Source of the DNA: Sulfolobus sp. SCGC AB-777_G06
GTDB taxonomy: Archaea; Thermoproteota; Thermoprotei_A; Sulfolobales; Sulfolobaceae
NCBI GenBank assembly: GCA_003086555.1
Contig: QEFN01000032.1
Location: 1 to 10,644 of the forward strand
Direction of reading: 5' to 3'
DNA: 10,644 nucleotides
This document shows, one piece after another, positions 6,918 through 10,644 of this stretch; the first letter of the stretch is position 1; each line of letters opens with the position of its first letter. Below the pieces are notes generated by a model. The model made no database searches. It was not told where the DNA came from and saw only the letters and a list, made by a program, of their open reading frames with translations. Position numbers and translations under genes: made by a program.

Positions 6918-8072
6918 ACCCCTCAAAATCTCGTCTCTCCAAAACATCTTAAAGAACGTTATCGCCGTAACTAACACCGGGAACACTAGAAGTGTCATAG
7001 TTAGGGACAAACCCAAAAAGGTCGATACAAACCCTACTATAGCTGGAACTGCTAGGAATAACACATTATTATAAGCCAAGAAATATGAATTTACAGCGTT
7101 TCTTTCCGCGATTGTAGTCGCTCTGCTTATCATTATGGTAGACATTGGAAAGATAGAGCCGTGAGGTATACCGAGCAAAGCTATTACCAGGAGAAAAGCT
7201 ATGTATGAAGGAGCATAAAGTATTCCAAGTAATCCAGCGATTGTAATACCTATCGATATTGCTAAAGGCATTCTAAGATCACTGAAGGGTCTAATAGTCA
7301 TTGAAAGTCTAGTCAGAAATGATATTGTAAAGAAAGGCAGAAAAACAGAATACGCTTCAAAGTCTGGAACATTAAATCTCTCTTTGGCTAAGATAGCTAA
7401 GAACGTTGTAAATGCCGCAAAGGGTACGTTGTAAGTCGTTATTGACATTATCGAGGAGACGAAACCTTTGTTCTTTAAAGCTGATATTCCTTTACTTTCC
7501 CTATTCACTTCTGGGAATTTCAGCTTAGTGGATAAAATAAACGCAACCATAGCCAGCGGAATGAACCACAAGAAGATCTCTCTGTAACCAACTCTCGTCA
7601 GGAGGTATGTTTCAAGTGCAGGACCTATGATCAGGCTCAGGCTCAGACTTGTAGAATATAATGCCAACAACCTTTCAGCTGATTTTTGATCGTTTGCTAA
7701 ACTCGCTGCGGTTATTAGATTCGGCATAATTAAGCCAAATGTCAGACCTGCTAAAGCTGATATGAACCAGACTGTAAATACGTTAGAATAATAATAAAGT
7801 AGAAGGGACAAAACGATAAAACCATTAGAGAGTATGAAGGCTCTCTTTCTAGTAATTGCATTTAACGAAGGATTAATATACGACGTAGCTACGAAAGTGA
7901 AGGCAAAGATTACCGTAGATAGAAGTCCTACCACTGTGTTAGAGAAGTGCAGAACATATTTTCCGAGTAAGGGGACTGTTGTAGTTACCATGTTATTAGT
8001 CGCTCTATCTGATACTGTTATTAAAACAAGAAATATAGCTGCATATATTAGACTAGACTTGTGCTCAGCCAT
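6909..8072 (-). CDS. Major facilitator superfamily (MFS) transporter
   Basis: This 387-residue protein reads as twelve hydrophobic segments. A central hydrophilic loop (about 185-208, KLKFPEVNRESKGISALKNKG) separates two six-helix halves, and the length is normal for an MFS permease. The loop after the second helix (INPSLNAITRKRAF) sits where motif A occurs but keeps only its basic end, so this is a divergent member. The second half contains GIPHGSIFPMSTIM, a typical helix-10 region. It is likely a proton- or solute-coupled transporter in the cytoplasmic membrane, possibly an efflux pump; substrate unknown. ATG 8072 is followed by M-A-E-H-K-S-S and is preceded by a TATA-like box about 30 bp upstream. 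The gene is monocistronic, with a 103-bp spacer separating it from the Opp-like operon on the same strand. Confidence 0.9.
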   Translation of the reverse strand: MAEHKSSLIYAAIFLVLITVSDRATNNMVTTTVPLLGKYVLHFSNTVVGLLSTVIFAFTFVATSYINPSLNAITRKRAFILSNGFIVLSLLLYYYSNVFTVWFISALAGLTFGLIMPNLITAASLANDQKSAERLLALYSTSLSLSLIIGPALETYLLTRVGYREIFLWFIPLAMVAFILSTKLKFPEVNRESKGISALKNKGFVSSIMSITTYNVPFAAFTTFLAILAKERFNVPDFEAYSVFLPFFTISFLTRLSMTIRPFSDLRMPLAISIGITIAGLLGILYAPSYIAFLLVIALLGIPHGSIFPMSTIMISRATTIAERNAVNSYFLAYNNVLFLAVPAIVGFVSTFLGLSLTMTLLVFPVLVTAITFFKMFWRDEILRGLE

Positions 8073-8098
8073 GGCTTGAGAAAATAGTTCGATACCGA

Positions 8099-8106
8099 AT
8101 TTAAGC
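8099..8106 (-). promoter_or_regulatory. TATA-like box for the MFS gene
   Basis: GCTTAAAT on the minus strand is centred near 8102. This predicts transcription start at about 8076, a few bases before ATG 8072. It overlaps a perfect 10-bp palindrome. Confidence 0.42.
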
Positions 8107-8110
8107 TTAA
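8101..8110. repeat. Perfect palindrome TTAAGCTTAA over the MFS promoter
   Basis: TTAAGCTTAA equals its own reverse complement and covers the putative TATA box of the MFS gene. A further TTAAG half-site begins at 8121. It could be an operator for a dimeric winged-helix regulator, but short A/T-rich palindromes are common by chance. Confidence 0.3.
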
Positions 8111-8146
8111 CTACTAATGTTTAAGTCACTATATAGATACTATATT

Positions 8147-8175
8147 CATTTTATTTAAAAATATCTTAAAATACC
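8147..8175 (-). terminator. T-rich region downstream of the Opp-like operon
   Basis: On the minus strand, downstream of the TAA of the last operon gene, there are repeated T-runs, including five T's at 8161-8157 and four T's before and after it. This fits archaeal T-tract termination ahead of the MFS promoter. No hairpin is evident. Confidence 0.38.
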
Positions 8176-9003
8176 TTATTTAATATTTTCATAATACCAA
8201 CATCTTACCTTATTGTCTCTAACGTTAAATAATTTGGGATTTTCAGTATAACATCGTTTCCTCAACTCCTTATTAATTAGATCACAATAAGGGTGATACG
8301 GACAGCCGTGGTCTGATGGGTCTCCTATCTCCTTTATAGGAATTTTCTCTCTAAGCTTGCCTAATGTGAGCTTCGTGTTTTGAAGAAGCAGAGAGTAAGG
8401 GTGGTAGAACTCCTTCTTAGTAGACTCCTCTACTATTTCGTTACCAAATAAAATCACTATTTTGTCAAAGACATAGGAATAAATCACAGAGGGATTAAAT
8501 AGGACTAAACTTGCTGACTTTATTTTCGTTACCTTAACTAGCATTTTGAGAGCGTATTCCCTTAACTGTGTATCCATAGTTGATAAAAAATCTTCTGCTA
8601 CTATCAAGCTTACTTTTCCAAAAAATATTGATAGAATTTCCAATTTGAACTTATTAATTTCACTTAAATCGTTAATTTTTGTATTTTCAGTCATCTGATC
8701 TCCCAATATTGTTTTAATCCATATTTCATCTCCTTTTCCGAATTTTTTCTCATAAAGTTTCAAAATATCCTTTATCTTTAATTCACTCGATATAAATTCT
8801 CTGGGGATAAGCCTTATCTGTTTCTTATCTATGATACGGATAATTCTACCCTTCTTCGGCTTTATCTCACACGTCAATAACATTGATAATTCTTCAGTGC
8901 CCTTACCCCAATCACTTACAATAAGCGTAAGTTCTCTGCCGCGAATACTCAAACTAATATCTCTAACTAAGTTTCCATATACAGATTCCAACTGCAAAAT
9001 CAT
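8176..9003 (-). CDS. Degenerate OppF/DppF-like ABC ATP-binding subunit, catalytic motifs lost
   Basis: The outline is that of an oligopeptide-type NBD of 275 residues. It opens MILQLESVYGNL, and a late HPYSLLL follows the GNEIVEES strand. The C-terminus keeps the family's Cys motif, with Cys234, 240, 251 and 268 in GCPYHPYC plus two more. The catalytic core is gone. The Walker A position reads SDWGKGTEE (30-38) with Thr at the Lys position. The signature is LSEIN (113-117) instead of LSGGQ. Walker B reads LIVAED (133-138), with Glu-Asp in place of Asp-Glu. The switch His position is Asn170. The D-loop (STMD, 141-144) is partly kept. ATP hydrolysis by this subunit seems unlikely; the role may be structural or regulatory. 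I chose ATG 9003 because it forms an ATGA overlap with the previous stop and matches family N-termini; ATG 9024 would add seven residues. Last gene of the operon. Confidence 0.8.
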   Translation of the reverse strand: MILQLESVYGNLVRDISLSIRGRELTLIVSDWGKGTEELSMLLTCEIKPKKGRIIRIIDKKQIRLIPREFISSELKIKDILKLYEKKFGKGDEIWIKTILGDQMTENTKINDLSEINKFKLEILSIFFGKVSLIVAEDFLSTMDTQLREYALKMLVKVTKIKSASLVLFNPSVIYSYVFDKIVILFGNEIVEESTKKEFYHPYSLLLQNTKLTLGKLREKIPIKEIGDPSDHGCPYHPYCDLINKELRKRCYTENPKLFNVRDNKVRCWYYENIK

Positions 9004-9854
9004 ATGTTCGGATAGAGATGACATCTTACCGCCCTTTTACCGACTCTAATTAGCTCGGGTTTTTTAGTTTGACATTTAAGGGAGGAGTATAGACATGAAT
9101 TACTATATACGCATCCTGAGGAAGTCTTTCCGTCAGGTGGTACATATCCTCTTAACACGTCGATAGTATAAGGATGAAGAGGATCTGATAACACGTTATA
9201 TCCTTCTTCAACTACTTCACCCTTGTAAATGACTATAACCTCGTCAGTAAGATGGGAGAGAACCGCTGGGTCATTATCAGAGATTAAAAACTTACTAGAC
9301 GTTACCGACATAAGGTCTATGAGGGAGTTGACTATTTGTATCTGATCAACCTCACTGATTCCGTATTCTACATCGTCTATGAACACGTAATCGGGTTCAA
9401 TAAAAGTTGCGAGCGCGATAGCTGTTTTCTTTAACTTTAACGGCGATAGCTGAAAGACATAACTCTTAAGTATTTCCTCGGGGTTTAGACCAAGAATTTT
9501 TAATTTTTCCTTAGCTAAGTCTAATGCATATTCTGAACATCCTAAATTGTGGCTAACAACGATCTCAACGAAGTGTGAAGCAACATCGTATATAGGGTTA
9601 AAAAGTTGAGAAACATCATAAGGCATCCAGCTTATTCTAGTCCAAAGGATTTTTCTAAGGTCTTCTTCTCCTAATTTTAAAATATTTACCCCATCTAAAC
9701 TTATCTTTCCTTTAGCCTTTACTACCCTAAATGTTGCCTTAAATATTTCCTCCTTTCCACTATCCCTTTGACCTAATATTCCAGTGTGAGCACTAATTAC
9801 GGCTGTAAAACAGTTTAACTTGTTATCCACGGTTAGACACTCGTACTCCAGCAT
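9000..9854 (-). CDS. Degenerate OppD/DppD-like ABC ATP-binding subunit, catalytic motifs lost
   Basis: This 284-residue protein has the full length and order of an oligopeptide-transport NBD. It has a DGVNILKL strand, then a SQLFNP segment matching the SLNP that follows the Q-loop, then HPYTIDVLRGYVP, and a C-terminal Cys motif (Cys248, 254, 261, 278). Key residues are altered. Walker A is GQRDSGKEE (28-36), keeping Lys34 but with Glu-Glu where Ser/Thr should bind Mg and phosphate. The Q-loop Gln position is Tyr79. The signature is LSPLK (136-140). Walker B is IDDV (159-162), with Val for the catalytic Glu. The D-loop is ISE. The switch His aligns with Asn194. It may still bind nucleotide weakly but should not hydrolyse it normally. 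It begins 4 bases after the permease stop behind a strong Shine-Dalgarno motif, and it overlaps the next gene. Confidence 0.82.
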   Translation of the reverse strand: MLEYECLTVDNKLNCFTAVISAHTGILGQRDSGKEEIFKATFRVVKAKGKISLDGVNILKLGEEDLRKILWTRISWMPYDVSQLFNPIYDVASHFVEIVVSHNLGCSEYALDLAKEKLKILGLNPEEILKSYVFQLSPLKLKKTAIALATFIEPDYVFIDDVEYGISEVDQIQIVNSLIDLMSVTSSKFLISDNDPAVLSHLTDEVIVIYKGEVVEEGYNVLSDPLHPYTIDVLRGYVPPDGKTSSGCVYSNSCLYSSLKCQTKKPELIRVGKRAVRCHLYPNI

Positions 9855-9857
9855 CCA

Positions 9858-10625
9858 TCACAACCTCCTTATTTCGTCTGCAAGAACAAGTAACAGAACA
9901 AGAACTATTCCCCTAAATACTGCAGGAACTAAGAACATCCACCAATCATAAAGTAAGTGAGAAGCTGTATTCAGTAAAGTAGTCAACGTAGGGTAATTAG
10001 GATCGCCAACCCCACCTATTACGCCCATTCCAGTATACGTAGCAATTCCATCAATAGAACTCGGCACTAGGAGATTTAACCCTTGTCTCATGACGCTTCT
10101 AAACACTAACTTAATGTCTACTTTACCTAAAATTCTTCTAGTGGATTTACCTACTGAGGAAGTGTAAACTAGCTCTGTTATCTGCCTTGCATATATGTTC
10201 CAACCTGTGAACATTACGATCAATATTGTTAAGAAGAAGTTGGCCTTCAACGAGTTACCAGTAGGCACACCGTAAAATAGAGCTATGGAAAGGAGTAAGG
10301 GTAACCTAGGTAACGAGTTCAGAGCATCTATAAATCTCACCATCACGCTCCTCACTATTCCTCCGTAAGCTCCAGCGATAATACCGTAAGTCAGTGCTAG
10401 AGTTACCTCTCCAACCCCTACTAGCCCTCCGAACATTAGCGTGTTAACTATTGCTATAGCATTTACATTGATCATGTTACTGCCGTCTATGTAAGTCCCT
10501 AAGGGATACTGATAGGAGGGAGGCTGTAAAGGTTTTCCCTTAGGAAGCCTATAAACGTCGAAAAATAAACTTATACTCACAATTATAAGAAATATTATAA
10601 AAGCAAAGACAAATCTCCTCCTCAT
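9858..10625 (-). CDS. OppC/DppC-like ABC permease
   Basis: This 255-residue inner-membrane permease is short against the usual 280-300. Helix 1 spans about residues 5-22. The exterior motif PLGTYIDGSNM (about 41-51) corresponds to the HPLGTDxxGRD motif of OppC proteins but lacks the His, Asp and Arg. About five more hydrophobic segments follow. The cytoplasmic coupling loop, GKSTRRILGKVDIKLVFRSVMRQGLNLLVP, aligns with the EAA loop, but the EAA residues read STR; the loop Gly and following hydrophobics are kept. MGVIGGVGDPNYPTLTTLLN matches the conserved GLG-x-PP-x-P-x-x-G-x-x-L region. It should form a heterodimer with the OppB-like protein encoded just upstream and couple to the two NBD-like proteins. 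Its ATG overlaps the upstream stop as ATGA and is preceded by GGTGA. The usual substrates are peptides; not shown here. Confidence 0.87.
   Translation of the reverse strand: MRRRFVFAFIIFLIIVSISLFFDVYRLPKGKPLQPPSYQYPLGTYIDGSNMINVNAIAIVNTLMFGGLVGVGEVTLALTYGIIAGAYGGIVRSVMVRFIDALNSLPRLPLLLSIALFYGVPTGNSLKANFFLTILIVMFTGWNIYARQITELVYTSSVGKSTRRILGKVDIKLVFRSVMRQGLNLLVPSSIDGIATYTGMGVIGGVGDPNYPTLTTLLNTASHLLYDWWMFLVPAVFRGIVLVLLLVLADEIRRL
9863..9869 (-). promoter_or_regulatory. Shine-Dalgarno motif for the OppD-like gene
   Basis: AGGAGGT on the minus strand lies 8 bases before ATG 9854 and overlaps the 3' end of the permease coding region. It fixes this start over the out-of-frame ATG at 9859. It is the clearest ribosome-binding site in the window, as expected for an internal operon gene in an organism with mostly leaderless first genes. 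Confidence 0.75.
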
Positions 10626-10644
10626 CTAGTCACCCTCGGGTCTA
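10622..10644 (-). CDS. C-terminal end of an OppB/DppB-like ABC permease (partial)
   Basis: Only the last six codons lie in the window. One minus-strand frame reads D-P-R-V-T-R followed by TGA at 10624-10622. OppB-type permeases very often end with a DPR-V/I-R tail, and OppB normally precedes OppC. The stop shares ATGA with the OppC-like start. The rest of the gene lies beyond the right edge. The call relies on six residues plus gene order, so it is tentative. Confidence 0.6.
10630..10634 (-). promoter_or_regulatory. Shine-Dalgarno-like GGTGA before the OppC-like gene
   Basis: GGTGA on the minus strand ends 4 bases before ATG 10625 and complements the archaeal 16S 3' end (CACCU). The spacing is tight. 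It supports an internal operon start, together with the ATGA overlap. Confidence 0.5.

Noticed and set aside
7834..8079. Plus-strand open frame of 81 codons
   Set aside because: It is antisense to the first helices of the MFS gene, and its hydrophobic pattern is a by-product of that gene.
8831..9049. Plus-strand open frame of 72 codons
   Set aside because: It is antisense across the OppD-like/OppF-like junction and has no start signal or domain.
8176..9854. The degenerate NBDs as ordinary pseudogenes
   Set aside because: There are no stops or frameshifts across 1.7 kb, and the Cys arrays, Shine-Dalgarno motif and ATGA coupling are preserved. Decay cannot be excluded without orthologues, but it is not the simplest reading.
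1..10644. tRNA, rRNA, C/D-box RNA, CRISPR array, insertion sequence or attachment site
   Set aside because: I saw no cloverleaf-like sequence, no regularly spaced repeats, no transposase or integrase frame, and no paired terminal repeats. A covariance-model scan would be needed to exclude small RNAs.

Overview
The window looks like a crenarchaeal chromosome of the Sulfolobales type (Sulfolobus, Saccharolobus, Acidianus or a relative). This rests on several things. The base composition is AT-leaning. The genes are tightly packed, with TATA-like boxes about 25 bp in front of start codons that have almost no leader, and ATGA stop/start overlaps occur inside operons. Shine-Dalgarno motifs appear only at internal operon genes. 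Predicted extracellular segments are very rich in N-x-S/T sequons. This is inference; no ribosomal marker is present. I see no tRNA, rRNA, CRISPR array, insertion sequence or integrase.

Layout, left to right. (1) 1-2686, minus strand: most of a very large RND/MMPL-type membrane protein, open for 895 codons without a stop and cut by the left edge. (2) 2759-4237, plus: an intact M32 metallocarboxypeptidase (carboxypeptidase Taq family). (3) 4298-5142, plus: two overlapping frames that together read as one protein with two winged-helix plus RAM-like units. A run of six A's at 4682-4687 breaks the frame. (4) 5137-6065, minus: a translationally coupled pair of small membrane proteins of unknown function. 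(5) 6102-6917, plus: a ten-helix EamA/DMT exporter. (6) 6909-8072, minus: an MFS transporter. (7) 8176-10644, minus: the end of an oligopeptide/dipeptide-type ABC operon. In transcription order it holds the last codons of an OppB/DppB-like permease, an OppC/DppC-like permease, and two OppD/OppF-like nucleotide-binding proteins.

The most unusual content is in region 7. Both ATP-binding-cassette proteins have intact reading frames, tight coupling and the four-cysteine C-terminal motif of the Opp/Dpp family. Both, however, have lost nearly every catalytic motif: Walker A is broken, the ABC signature is gone, the Walker B catalytic Glu is substituted or displaced, and Asn replaces the switch His in both. 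This looks like a maintained permease complex with non-hydrolytic NBD-like subunits, not a normal peptide importer. The second item of interest is the split regulator in region 3, which is a recent frameshift, a sequencing error or a recoded gene.

Functionally the window is dominated by envelope and transport genes: an RND-type protein, EamA, MFS and Opp-like proteins, two unknown membrane proteins, one peptidase and one regulator. A peptide-handling link between the M32 peptidase and the Opp-like operon is possible but rests only on proximity. No stretch of more than about 105 bases lacks a gene.
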